Notes under the pieces: generated by a model
The model's database searches: none
What the model saw: only the letters and a program-made list of their open reading frames with translations
What the model was told of the DNA's origin: nothing
Shown: piece after piece, positions 42,010 through 50,363 of the stretch
Layout of the letters: each line of letters begins with the position of its first letter
Numbering within the stretch: position 1 is the first letter of the stretch
Source of the DNA: Actinomadura sp. NBRC 104412
Lineage (GTDB): Bacteria > Actinomycetota > Actinomycetes > Streptosporangiales > Streptosporangiaceae
Assembly: GCF_030269515.1 (NCBI RefSeq)
Contig: NZ_BSTM01000005.1
Location: 288,357-352,356, forward strand
Reading direction: 5' to 3'
Length of the DNA stretch: 64,000 nucleotides
Made by a program: the position numbers and the translations under genes

Positions 42010-42708
42010 ATGGAGGTACGCGATCTGCACCCGTGGCCGGACACGGCCGCGGAGGCCATGGCCGTCCAGGACCGGCTCCGCCCGCTGCTCGTCCTGGACG
42101 GGCCCGGCCCCGCGTCCCCTCGCACCGTCGCGGGCCTGGACGTGTCCTACGCGGACGGCGACGGCCCCAGCCGCCTCGCCGCCGCCGTCGTGGTCCTGGA
42201 GACCCGGACGCTCTCGGTCGTCGAGACCTCGGTCGTGACGGGCACAGCGGCGTTCCCGTACGTCCCGGGGCTCTTCGCGTTCCGCGAGCTGCCCGCCCTC
42301 ATCGAGGCGCTCAGGCGGCTCACCGTCGTGCCGGACGTGCTGGTCTGCGACGGCTACGGCGTGGCCCATCCGCGCCGCTTCGGCCTCGCCTGCCACCTCG
42401 GGGTCCTGACCGGGCTGCCCTCGTTCGGCGTCGCCAAGACCCCGTTCACCGGTTCGTACGACCCGCCGGGCGAGGAGCGCGGCGCGTCCGCCCCGCTGCG
42501 GGACCCGGGCACCGGCGAGGTCGTCGGACGGGTGCTGCGCACGCGTGAGGGCGTCAGGCCGGTGTTCGTCTCCGTGGGCCACCGGATCGGCCTGGACGCC
42601 GCCTGCGAGCTCGCACTCGCCCTCTCCCCGCGCTACCGGCTGCCGGAGACCACCCGCCGGGCCGACCGCCTCTCCCGGGACGCCCTGGCCGGCCTCCTGG
42701 CCTCGTAG
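42010..42708 (+). CDS. nfi: Endonuclease V
   Basis: 232 residues. The endonuclease V signatures are GLDVSYADG (metal Asp), PYVPGLFAFRELPALIEAL (Glu), VCDGYGVAHPRRFGLACHLG (Asp) and GVAKTPFTG, with a C-terminal VSVGHRIGLDAA. It cleaves DNA near deoxyinosine (or RNA at inosine) for repair. A TAGCGT box ends 8 bases before ATG 42010, hinting at a leaderless mRNA. It is a housekeeping gene embedded in the catabolic region. Confidence 0.92.
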   Translation: MEVRDLHPWPDTAAEAMAVQDRLRPLLVLDGPGPASPRTVAGLDVSYADGDGPSRLAAAVVVLETRTLSVVETSVVTGTAAFPYVPGLFAFRELPALIEALRRLTVVPDVLVCDGYGVAHPRRFGLACHLGVLTGLPSFGVAKTPFTGSYDPPGEERGASAPLRDPGTGEVVGRVLRTREGVRPVFVSVGHRIGLDAACELALALSPRYRLPETTRRADRLSRDALAGLLAS

Positions 42709-42724
42709 GGCCCTGACAGGGGTA

Positions 42725-42753
42725 TTGTTCGCTAACCAAGCGTGCGCTAGGTT
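42725..42753 (+). promoter_or_regulatory. Promoter of the DUF35-VOC-ligase operon
   Basis: -35 TTGTTC (42725-42730), 17-nt spacer, -10 TAGGTT (42748-42753), then 8 bases to ATG 42762: a leaderless arrangement. Confidence 0.55.
42736..42751. promoter_or_regulatory. KstR2-like operator (site 8)
   Basis: CCAAGCGTGCGCTAGG fits the 7+2+7 palindrome CCAAGCG/CGCTTGG with one mismatch. It lies between the -35 and -10 boxes of the operon starting at 42762. Confidence 0.65.
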
Positions 42754-42761
42754 GGCTCGCG

Positions 42762-43163
42762 ATGGACCAGCCGCGCCCCGTACCCGCGCCGAGCCCGCAG
42801 ACCGAGCCTTACTGGGCCGCCTGCGGGCGTGGTGAGCTCGCGCTCCAGCGGTGCGGCGGGTGCGCGCGGTTCGTCCACTTCCCCGAGGTCCGCTGCCCCT
42901 TCTGCGGCGGCACCGACCTCGCCTACACCAAGGTCGGCGGACGCGGCACGGTGCACACCTTCAGCGTCATCCACCGCTCGTTCCTGCCCGGCTTCGAGCC
43001 CCCGTACGTCATCGCATGGATCGACCTGCCCGAAGGCGCCCGCGTCTTCGGCGACGTGACGGATTGCCCGCACGAGGCCGTACGGGTGGGCATGCCGGTC
43101 GAGGTGCATTTCGCAGAGCTCGATGGGTTCGGCCCTATCCCCCACTGGAGGCCCGCAGCATGA
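42762..43163 (+). CDS. DUF35 / Zn-ribbon OB-fold protein B
   Basis: 133 residues. The zinc ribbon CGGCARFVHFPEVRCPFC (four Cys) is followed by an OB-fold (GRGTVHTFSVIHRSFLPGF, PYVIAWIDLPEG, GMPVEVHFAEL) and an end HWRPAA. It is paralogous to the thiolase partner at 15440. No thiolase gene is adjacent; thiolase 2 (32786) under a matching operator is the likely partner. It is the first gene of a five-gene operon through 47979. Confidence 0.9.
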   Translation: MDQPRPVPAPSPQTEPYWAACGRGELALQRCGGCARFVHFPEVRCPFCGGTDLAYTKVGGRGTVHTFSVIHRSFLPGFEPPYVIAWIDLPEGARVFGDVTDCPHEAVRVGMPVEVHFAELDGFGPIPHWRPAA

Positions 43164-43504
43164 CCCGGATCGGCAATGTCCTCTATGGCGCCAAGGACGT
43201 GGGCGAGATGGTCCGCTTCTACCGCGACGCCCTGGGCCTCGACGTGAAGTTCCAGGACGGAGACCGGTTCGCGGCTCTCGACGGTGGCGGCACCACGTTC
43301 GCCTTGGCCGGGCCTGAGGAGGACGTGACCGGGGGCGAACCGGCCGTGTCGTTCAAGGTCGACGACGTGGCCGCCATGACGGACAAGCTCACCGCGGCCG
43401 GGGCCACCCTCGTACGCGGACCTGAGGAAGGGCCCCATGAGATACGCGCGGTCCTGCGCGACCCCTCTGGCAATCCCTTCATCCTCTACGCCGGTCGCAG
43501 CTGA
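43160..43504 (+). CDS. VOC-family (glyoxalase-like) protein
   Basis: 114 residues; ATG overlaps the DUF35 stop (ATGA). A single VOC module: IGNVLYGAKDVGEMVRFYRDALGLDVKF in two beta-alpha repeats and RDPSGNPFILYAG at the end. The family includes epimerases, dioxygenases and isomerases acting on CoA thioesters or aromatic diols. The tight link to DUF35 and CoA-ligase genes suggests an acyl-CoA epimerase-like step, but this is inference. Confidence 0.88.
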   Translation: MTRIGNVLYGAKDVGEMVRFYRDALGLDVKFQDGDRFAALDGGGTTFALAGPEEDVTGGEPAVSFKVDDVAAMTDKLTAAGATLVRGPEEGPHEIRAVLRDPSGNPFILYAGRS

Positions 43505-43548
43505 TCCCTAGCCATCCCCACCCGTTGCAACGAGGAGACGAACGAGCC

Positions 43549-45132
43549 ATGGCGCGAGCGAACCCCCCGTCCGAGTCCCCGTTCAGTAACTACGCGTACG
43601 CGATCCTCACGGCGAACGCGCTCCGCACCCCGGACAAGGTGGCGCTGACCTACTGCGGCGAGCAGAGCTTCACCTACGACGAGCTCAACCGGAAGGTCAA
43701 CCGGGTCGCGCATGCGCTGCTGGCGGCAGGGGTCACGCCGGGCACCAGGGTGGCCTCGCTGATGAACGAGACCCTGCACGTCGCCGAGGTGTACCTGGCG
43801 CAGATGAAGATCGGGTCCATCGTGGCCGCGCTCAACCCGTACTGGCCCGCCGACACCCTGCGGCAGGTCGTGGAGCACTCGGAGTGCACCGCGTTCGTGT
43901 ACGACGCGACCGTCGAGAAGCTCATCGACGAGATCCGCCCGGACCTTCCCGGGGTGAAGCTGTGGCTGCGCGTGGGCGGGCCGGGAGAGGGCTCGGTCGA
44001 CCTGGACGCGCTCACCGAGGGAGCGAGCGAGGCGGAGCCTCCCCTGGGCGGGTTCGGCGACGACCTGCTCGCGCTGTTCTACACCTCGGGAACGACCGGC
44101 CTGCCCAAGGCGGTCATGCACAGCCACCACAGCTCGCTGGCCAGCGCGCAGATCTGGCTGGACATCGACCGCGACCACGACTCGGTGATGGGCACCGGAG
44201 CCATCATCTGGGGCATCGGCTTCCCCGCACTGGTCGGCCCCGCGTTCTATGCGGGAATGACGCTCGTCCTGGAGCAGGACTGGGGCCCGTCCAACTTCCT
44301 CAAGGTCGTGCCCAGGGAGAAGGTCACCCACGTCAGCCTGATCCCCAGCTTCTTCTCCGCGCTGCTCGGATCGGACGAGCACGCCGACGCGGACCTGTCG
44401 TCCCTCAAGGCGATCGTGCTGGGCGGCGAGCCGCTGCTGCCCGCACTGCGCGAGCGCATCATGAAGCGGCTCCCGGGCGCGGCCATCTACAGCTACTACG
44501 GGCAGACCGAGGCCCCCTACACCTGCATCGGACGGCAGGACGACGGCAGCCAGGACCTCGCCTCGGTCGGGCGGGCCCGGATGTCCTGCGCGGTCCGCAT
44601 CACCGACCCGTCGGGGAACCGGGTGGTCGGCGAGGTCGGCGAGATCAACCTGACCGGGCCGAACGTGATGCTCGGCTACGACAAGCTGCCCGACAAGACC
44701 GCCGACGTACTGCGGGACGGCTGGTACGTGGGCGGCGACCTGGGACGCATGGACGAGGACGGCTTCCTGTACGTGCTCGGCCGCCGCGAGGACTCCATCC
44801 TCAAGGGCGGCCAGTGGTCGCAGCCCGCGCAGATCGAGGAGGCGGCGCTGGAGGTCGACGGCGTCGCCGAGGCCGGTGTCGTCGGCGTCCCCGCGCACCC
44901 CGAGGGCCAGGACGCGGTCGAGCAGAAGATCCTCGTCGCGGTCGTCCCGCGCGCGGGCACGTCCCTGGACGCCGACGCGGTCAAGGCCGCGCTCGCCGAC
45001 CGCCTGCCGGGGCACCAGGCGCCCGACGCCGTCGTGGTCGCCGACGAGCTGCCGCACACCCAGGACGCGTCCGGCGGACCGGGCAAGCTGCTGCGCCGTG
45101 GCATCCGCGACCTCTACGCCGACCGCGTATGA
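43549..45132 (+). CDS. AMP-dependent acyl-CoA ligase
   Basis: 527 residues. Complete motifs: LFYTSGTTGLPKAVMHSHH (about 177-195), YSYYGQTEAPY, YVGGDLGRMDEDGFLYVLGRREDSILKGGQWSQPAQIE, and a C-terminal GPGKLLRRGI with the catalytic Lys. It activates a carboxylic acid to its CoA thioester. GAGGAG lies about 12 nt before ATG 43549. It is the third gene of the operon behind site 8, and its stop overlaps the next ATG. Confidence 0.9.
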   Translation: MARANPPSESPFSNYAYAILTANALRTPDKVALTYCGEQSFTYDELNRKVNRVAHALLAAGVTPGTRVASLMNETLHVAEVYLAQMKIGSIVAALNPYWPADTLRQVVEHSECTAFVYDATVEKLIDEIRPDLPGVKLWLRVGGPGEGSVDLDALTEGASEAEPPLGGFGDDLLALFYTSGTTGLPKAVMHSHHSSLASAQIWLDIDRDHDSVMGTGAIIWGIGFPALVGPAFYAGMTLVLEQDWGPSNFLKVVPREKVTHVSLIPSFFSALLGSDEHADADLSSLKAIVLGGEPLLPALRERIMKRLPGAAIYSYYGQTEAPYTCIGRQDDGSQDLASVGRARMSCAVRITDPSGNRVVGEVGEINLTGPNVMLGYDKLPDKTADVLRDGWYVGGDLGRMDEDGFLYVLGRREDSILKGGQWSQPAQIEEAALEVDGVAEAGVVGVPAHPEGQDAVEQKILVAVVPRAGTSLDADAVKAALADRLPGHQAPDAVVVADELPHTQDASGGPGKLLRRGIRDLYADRV

Positions 45133-47237
45133 GCGCTTCCAATGCTTCGGGCGCTGCGGCGTTGCACGAGCACGAGGTCAAGAGCCGGATCTCCGGTCAC
45201 GGCATAGTCGTGCCGCGTGGTGCGACCGCCGCGTCCCCCGATGCGGTCGAGGGCGCCGCGAGCGGCCTCACCCCTCCTCTGGTGGTGAAGGCGTACGGTC
45301 CCGGGCTGTTGCACAAGAGCGACGCCGGTGCCGTACGCCTCGGCCTGGAGTCCGCGACTGCGGCTCGTGCGGCCGCGGCCGAGATGCTTGGCTCATTGCA
45401 GGCTCAGGGGTACGTCCCAGAGGGCTTCCTGGTGGAGGAGCAGGCGCCACCCGGTGTCGAGGTCATCGTGGGGGCCGTCCGGGATCCCGCGTTCGGCCCG
45501 GTGCTGCTCGCCGGGCTCGGCGGCATCTGGACGGAGGTCCTGCGCGACACGGCGCTGCGCCTGTGCCCCATCACCGAGGCGGACGCGCGCGCGATGCTGG
45601 ACGAGTTGCGCGGGCGCGCGATCCTGGACGGCTTCCGGGGCGGCCCGGCCATCGACCGGGACGCCCTTGTGAAGGTTCTTCTCGCGGTTGGAGGCGAGGG
45701 CGGGTTCGTAGAGTCGCTGGGCGACCGCCTTGAGGAGTTCGAGCTGAACCCCGTCATCTGCGGCCCGTCCGGGGCGATCGCAGTGGACGCGCGCCTGCTG
45801 GAGGCCGCGCCCTCGCCCACCGTGTCCGCGTATGGGGACACGCCGTCCACGGACTTCGACCGGCTCTTCGCGCCGCGAAGCGTGGCGGTCGTGGGCGCGT
45901 CCACCAAGAAGCCCAACTTCGGCAACATGTTCCTCGGCTTCTACAAGGCCGCCGGTTTCAAGGGACGGGTCGTGGCCGTGCACCCGACCGCGCCCGAAAT
46001 CGACGGCGTGCTCTGCGTTCCGTCCCTTGCCGGTTCGGAGGTGGACTACGCGCTGGTGGCGGTCCCCGCCGCGCGCTGCCCTGCGGTGGTACGGGAGTCG
46101 GCGGGCATCCCGTTCGTCCAAGTGATGAGCGGCGGCTTCCGTGAGATGGGCGAACCCGCGCTGGAAGAGGAACTTCTCGCGGCGGCGCGTGAAACCGGTG
46201 TGCGGCTGCTCGGCCCCAACTGCATGGGCGTGTACTCCCCTGCCGGTGGCCAGACGTTCCTTGGGGGCGAGCAGGGACGCCCTGGCCGCATCGCCCTGGT
46301 GTCGCAGAGCGGCGGGCTGGCCGGGGAGGTCATCAAGGTGGGCGAGCGACGCGGACTCGCCTTCTCCAAGGTCGCCACGGTCGGCAACAGCGCCGACGTC
46401 ACGCCCGCCGAGCTGCTGCGCTACCTGGCGGACGACGCCGAGACCTCCGTCATCGGCCTCTACCTCGAAGACCCTCGGGACGGCCGCGGGCTCTTCGACA
46501 CCCTGCGCTCGGTGCGCAAGCCCGTCGCCGTCCTCGTCGGAGGACGCAGCGGGCAGGGCAGGAAGGCCGCCGCGTCGCACACCGGCGGCATGATCAGCGA
46601 CGCCCGGGTGTGGCCCGCGCTGGCCGCGCAGACCGGGATCACCCTGGTCACCAGCCAGGACGACCTCATCGGCGCCCTGGACTTCCTCGACTTGCACGCC
46701 GGTCGTCCCGTCCCTGCCGGGCCCGGCCTGCTCGTCATCGGCCCGAGCGGCGGCGCGGGCGTGCTGGCCGCCGACGTCTTCGACGCGGCGGGCCTGGACC
46801 TGACCCCGCTCCCGGACTCCATCCGCGACGCCCTACGGGAACTCGGCCTCGGCGCCGGCAGCTCCCTGGCCAACCCCCTGGAAATACCCGTGGGACCTAT
46901 GGGCAGGCCGGAGCTGGTAAGGCGCGCGGCGCAGGTGATTCTGGCTCAACACCCGTACCCGGATGTCATCATCCACATCAACGCGCAGAGCTTCTTCACC
47001 TTCGGCGACACCGCCGACCCCCTGCTCGCCTATATCCACACCATCGGCGCCCTACAGCAGGAGCTGCGCAACACCCGGGTGACCCTGGTCCTCCGTAACT
47101 CCGAGTGCGCACCACCGGGCGTAGAGGATGCCGTACGGGACGTGGCACGGTCAGCGGGAATCCCCCTCTACCGGACCATGGAAGCCGCCGCGGTCGCGGT
47201 GAACGCGGGTAAGAGGAGTTCGCGTGGGACGGCTTGA
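45129..47237 (+). CDS. ADP-forming acyl-CoA synthetase (fused ATP-grasp and CoA-binding subunits)
   Basis: 702 residues; ATG overlaps the ligase stop (ATGA). An ATP-grasp (beta) domain comes first (about 1-230: VVKAYGPGLLHKSDAGAVRLGL, LLAGLGGIWTEVLRDTALRL, EFELNPVICGPSGAIAVDARLL). CoA-binding/ligase (alpha) domains follow (about 245-700: FDRLFAPRSVAVVGAST, LLGPNCMGVYSP, ALVSQSGGLAG) with the phospho-His motif AASHTGGMISD. ATP-grasp-first is the reverse of the classical Acd order. It could interconvert an acyl-CoA with acid plus ATP, for instance recovering energy from a released acyl-CoA. Confidence 0.88.
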   Translation: MSASNASGAAALHEHEVKSRISGHGIVVPRGATAASPDAVEGAASGLTPPLVVKAYGPGLLHKSDAGAVRLGLESATAARAAAAEMLGSLQAQGYVPEGFLVEEQAPPGVEVIVGAVRDPAFGPVLLAGLGGIWTEVLRDTALRLCPITEADARAMLDELRGRAILDGFRGGPAIDRDALVKVLLAVGGEGGFVESLGDRLEEFELNPVICGPSGAIAVDARLLEAAPSPTVSAYGDTPSTDFDRLFAPRSVAVVGASTKKPNFGNMFLGFYKAAGFKGRVVAVHPTAPEIDGVLCVPSLAGSEVDYALVAVPAARCPAVVRESAGIPFVQVMSGGFREMGEPALEEELLAAARETGVRLLGPNCMGVYSPAGGQTFLGGEQGRPGRIALVSQSGGLAGEVIKVGERRGLAFSKVATVGNSADVTPAELLRYLADDAETSVIGLYLEDPRDGRGLFDTLRSVRKPVAVLVGGRSGQGRKAAASHTGGMISDARVWPALAAQTGITLVTSQDDLIGALDFLDLHAGRPVPAGPGLLVIGPSGGAGVLAADVFDAAGLDLTPLPDSIRDALRELGLGAGSSLANPLEIPVGPMGRPELVRRAAQVILAQHPYPDVIIHINAQSFFTFGDTADPLLAYIHTIGALQQELRNTRVTLVLRNSECAPPGVEDAVRDVARSAGIPLYRTMEAAAVAVNAGKRSSRGTA

Positions 47238-47979
47238 CGGCAAGGTGGCGCTCATCACCGGGGGCGCGCGCGGCATGGGCAAGGCCCATGTGCGGCGGTT
47301 CGTGGAGGAAGGCGCTCAGGTCGTCTTCGGCGACGTCTTGGACGAGGAGGGCGCCAAGCTCGCCGCCGACACCGCCAACGCGCGCTACGTCCATCTGGAC
47401 GTCACGTCGGAGGCCGACTGGGAAAGCGCCGTCCGTACGACGCTGGACGCCCACGGGGCCTTGCACGTCCTGGTCAACAACGCCGGGATCATGCGGCACA
47501 AGACCATCGAGGAGATGACCCTGGAGGAGTGCCGCCGCATCATCGAGGTCAACCTGATCGGCCAGTGGCTCGGCATCAAGGCGGTCACCCAGGCGATGCG
47601 CGACTCCGGCGGCGGCTCCATCGTCAACGTCTCGTCCACCGAGGGCTTCAACGGCGCCGCCGGCCTGTCCGCCTACAGCGCCAGCAAGTTCGGCGTACGC
47701 GGCCTCACCAAGTCGGCGGCCCGCGAACTCGGCCCGGACGGGATCCGCGTCAACTCGATCCACCCCGGCGCCATCGTCACCGCCATGTCGATGCAACAGG
47801 ACGTCGTCGAGGCCACCGCAGACCGTGCCCAAGCCATCATGGACGGCCTCCCCCTGCGCCGCCTCGGCAGCGCCGGCGAGGTCACCGGCCTGGTCGCGTT
47901 CCTGGCCTCCGACGACTCCTCGTACTGCACCGGAAGCGAGGTCACGGTGGACGGCGGCCTCCTCATCAGCGGCTTCTAA
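47224..47979 (+). CDS. SDR-family oxidoreductase 2 (hydroxysteroid dehydrogenase-like)
   Basis: 251 residues; GTG 47224 overlaps the previous gene by 14 bases and follows AAGAGGAG. TGGARGMG cofactor loop, NNAGI, catalytic Ser in VNVSSTEG and YxxxK in AYSASKFG. The sequence resembles 3-alpha/20-beta-hydroxysteroid dehydrogenases (GRLDGKVALITGGARGMG, C-terminal TVDGGLLISGF). It oxidises or reduces a hydroxyl/keto group in the pathway. It ends the operon, and its stop codon overlaps the convergent amidase stop. Confidence 0.88.
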   Translation: MGRLDGKVALITGGARGMGKAHVRRFVEEGAQVVFGDVLDEEGAKLAADTANARYVHLDVTSEADWESAVRTTLDAHGALHVLVNNAGIMRHKTIEEMTLEECRRIIEVNLIGQWLGIKAVTQAMRDSGGGSIVNVSSTEGFNGAAGLSAYSASKFGVRGLTKSAARELGPDGIRVNSIHPGAIVTAMSMQQDVVEATADRAQAIMDGLPLRRLGSAGEVTGLVAFLASDDSSYCTGSEVTVDGGLLISGF

Positions 47980-49346
47980 CCCGGCCTGCGCTCCGTCCAC
48001 TTCTCAACGGCCTCAAGCTGGGCCGCCAGGGAGATGAGCGTGGCCTCGTCGGAGTCGTGCCCCAAAAGCTGCGCCCCTATGGGCAGCCCTTCTTCGCTCA
48101 ACCCCGCGGGTACGTTCACCCCAGGCCACCCGAGCACATTCCAGGGCCACGCATAGGGGCAGGCCGCGGCGGAGGCACCCTGCGTCTTCCGCCACCCCGC
48201 CCCATCGAACGCGCCCACCTTGAACGGCAGCCAGGCCGTAGTAGGCGTCAGCACCACATCCGCGTACCGGAAAATCCTGCCGACCCTCCTCTGCAACCCC
48301 GGCTCCAACCTCTTCGCCAAGGGAAGCAGCCGGCGCCCCAGCACCCTCCCGATACGAGCCTCGACCAGCGTCCGGGGCTCGAAAACACCCTCCACCATGC
48401 CGTCCACCCAGTCGGCGACACCCGCCGTCCCACGCGGCACCAGCCCCAGCCCCACGAGCCCATAGTCAGGGTCGGCCGGGAACACCTTGTGCCCCAACGC
48501 GGTCAACCGCCGCGCCACCCGTTCCACAGCGGCCCGGATCTGCGAGTCCAACCTCCCCCCGGACCCGAACGCCGTCTTGAACGAGACCGCCACCCTCAAC
48601 CGCCGAGGCTCGACCCGCGCCGCCTCCTCGAACGACGAAACCGGGGCGTCCAGCCGATAGACGTCCTCGGGATGACTCCCGCTGAGCACGTCCAACAGCA
48701 ACGCCGCATCCCCCACACTCCGCGCCAGCGGCCCCCACACCGTCAGCCCGTAGAACGGATCCGTGTGTGGATACCCCGAAACCCTCCCCCGCTGCGGCTT
48801 GATCCCCACCAGCCCCGTCCAGGCCGCCGGTATCCGTATGGACCCGGCCCCATCCGAGCCCACGGCCCCTGCGACCATCCCCGCCGCCACGGCCGCGGCA
48901 CTCCCCCCAGACGACCCCCCGGGGCTGTACCTCACATCCCAAGGATTACGAGCACACCCCGTAGAGGACTCACTGAACGGCCAGAGCCCGATCTCGCACG
49001 TAGTGGTCTTCCCCACCACCACGGCCCCCGCCGCTCTCAGCTTCCGCACGACCTCCGCGTCCTTCACCGCAACCGGATGCCGTCCCCCCACAGCGAACGG
49101 CGTGGTCTCCCCCGCGAGATCCGTGTCGTCCTTTATCGCAACCGGCACCCCCAACAGAGGCAGCCGTTCCCCATCCCGCAACCGCTTGTCCGCGAGCCGC
49201 GCCTCCCCCAGCGCCCCCTCCCGCACCACCCGGAAGGCCCCCAGCTCACGCCCTTCCTCGATCCGCCGCAACGCCTCCCCGACAAGCTCCTCCGAGGAGA
49301 CCTCCCCGCCCCGCAGCAACGCCACCTGCTCCCGCAAGCCCCGCAT
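47976..49346 (-). CDS. Amidase (amidase-signature family)
   Basis: 456 residues; ATG 49346 follows GGGAGG. The Ser-cisSer-Lys triad is visible as Lys in VAIKDDTD, cis-Ser in SPGGSSGGSAAAVAAG and nucleophile Ser in GSDGAGSIRIPA. It probably hydrolyses amides in the cytosol. It is convergent with SDR 2, and the two stop codons overlap (47976-47979). No operator is seen upstream, so it may be outside the regulon. Confidence 0.9.
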   Translation of the reverse strand: MRGLREQVALLRGGEVSSEELVGEALRRIEEGRELGAFRVVREGALGEARLADKRLRDGERLPLLGVPVAIKDDTDLAGETTPFAVGGRHPVAVKDAEVVRKLRAAGAVVVGKTTTCEIGLWPFSESSTGCARNPWDVRYSPGGSSGGSAAAVAAGMVAGAVGSDGAGSIRIPAAWTGLVGIKPQRGRVSGYPHTDPFYGLTVWGPLARSVGDAALLLDVLSGSHPEDVYRLDAPVSSFEEAARVEPRRLRVAVSFKTAFGSGGRLDSQIRAAVERVARRLTALGHKVFPADPDYGLVGLGLVPRGTAGVADWVDGMVEGVFEPRTLVEARIGRVLGRRLLPLAKRLEPGLQRRVGRIFRYADVVLTPTTAWLPFKVGAFDGAGWRKTQGASAAACPYAWPWNVLGWPGVNVPAGLSEEGLPIGAQLLGHDSDEATLISLAAQLEAVEKWTERRPG

Positions 49347-49583
49347 GCCACCTCCCACACGCAGAACGATACAGAGACACCCCCCGAAAAGACTCTGGCC
49401 CGCACGGCCCCCGAGCGGGGTATTACGGGCCGTACGAGCCAGAACCAGTCTCAATCAGGAACCTCAGTCGGAACCACAGCCGACGTTCGCTCTGCTCTCC
49501 GCCTATGCACCTCCGCCGATGTCTTGTAGTTGACACCGAGAACGCTAGGACCCCACCCACCCCACCGGAACCCCTTTAAGCCT

Positions 49584-49644
49584 GCCTTAGGGAACCGCTG
49601 AGGACCCCTTATCCAGTGATCGTCCAGACAAGTCCGACATAGCC
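49584..49644. repeat. 61-bp direct repeat, copy 1
   Basis: Begins GCCTTAGGGAACCGCTGAGG; differs from copy 2 (49969-50029) at three positions; 385 bp apart. Confidence 0.9.
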
Positions 49645-49968
49645 AACCCAAGAGCCGCCCACCTGCACAAACACAGGGAGAGACCCAAAAGAGCCGTCCG
49701 GGCAGCCAGCCCTCGTCGACCCGAACCGACATGCGTTGACTCCCCGGATCGGCTCCCTGGCTTCCCTCCCGAGACCCAGCAAGGAGGACACCCCACGGTC
49801 CCCACGCGGCCCTGGGGGCCGCCCAGCGGTGCGGGTAGACGGTGATGACCTCGCTGTCGGAGATCCGCAAGTCCGCGTAGGCGCGCTCCCCGATCGGCCC
49901 CTTTCGACTTCGGGCAGAACTGGAAATGACTTCCCACCTGCATCAATACAAGATTGGCTCGTGGGCCC

Positions 49969-50029
49969 GCCTTAGGGAACCGCTGAGGACCCCTCATCCA
50001 GTGATCGTCCGGACAAGTCAGACATAGCC
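49969..50029. repeat. 61-bp direct repeat, copy 2
   Basis: 58 of 61 positions match copy 1 at 49584-49644, same orientation. Confidence 0.9.
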
Positions 50030-50096
50030 CGGCCGACGACCCGCTCACCTGCAAGAACACGTCCGCACGCGACCACTCGCGTGCGGGCCGGTCACC

Positions 50097-50363
50097 TCAA
50101 CGCGAGTCGAGCTCGCCGTTCTTCACCCGCCGTGAGAAGACACTCCAGGCGGCGGCCCCGAAGACCAGCTTGGGCCCGTCCGGATCCTTGGAGTCTCGCA
50201 CCGCCACCGCGGGCCACACCCCGGCCACCTCAACACACTGTCCACCACTACCGCCGCTGTGGCTGCTCTTGAGCCACGTCCCAACCTCAACGCACTGTCC
50301 GCCGCTACCGTCCGTGTAGCTGCTTTTCCGCCACTGGATGGTGGAGAAGTCTGCCGCGTTCAT
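50097..50363 (-). CDS. DUF397 protein with duplicated N-terminal motif
   Basis: 88 residues. DUF397 proteins (usually about 60-70 residues) begin WRKSSYSxxxGGxCVEVA. Here the motif occurs twice in a row: WRKSSYTDGSGGQCVEVGT then WLKSSHSGGSGGQCVEVAG, followed by the standard VAVRDSKDPDGPKLVF and AWSVFSRRVKNGEL. Its ATG overlaps the stop of the XRE regulator (ATGA). In streptomycetes DUF397/XRE pairs are linked to development and look toxin-antitoxin-like. Confidence 0.9.
   Translation of the reverse strand: MNAADFSTIQWRKSSYTDGSGGQCVEVGTWLKSSHSGGSGGQCVEVAGVWPAVAVRDSKDPDGPKLVFGAAAWSVFSRRVKNGELDSR

Larger units (their letters stand above)
49347..50096. other. Decayed intergenic region with duplicated segments
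   Basis: 750 bases without a supported gene. It contains a 61-bp direct repeat (49584-49644 and 49969-50029), and short CACCTGCA...AACAC motifs at about 49667, 49935 and 50050. A minus-strand stretch near 49810-49900 reads like coding sequence (YADLRISDSEVITVYPHRW), but no full gene. It looks like remnants of duplicated or degraded DNA. Confidence 0.6.
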
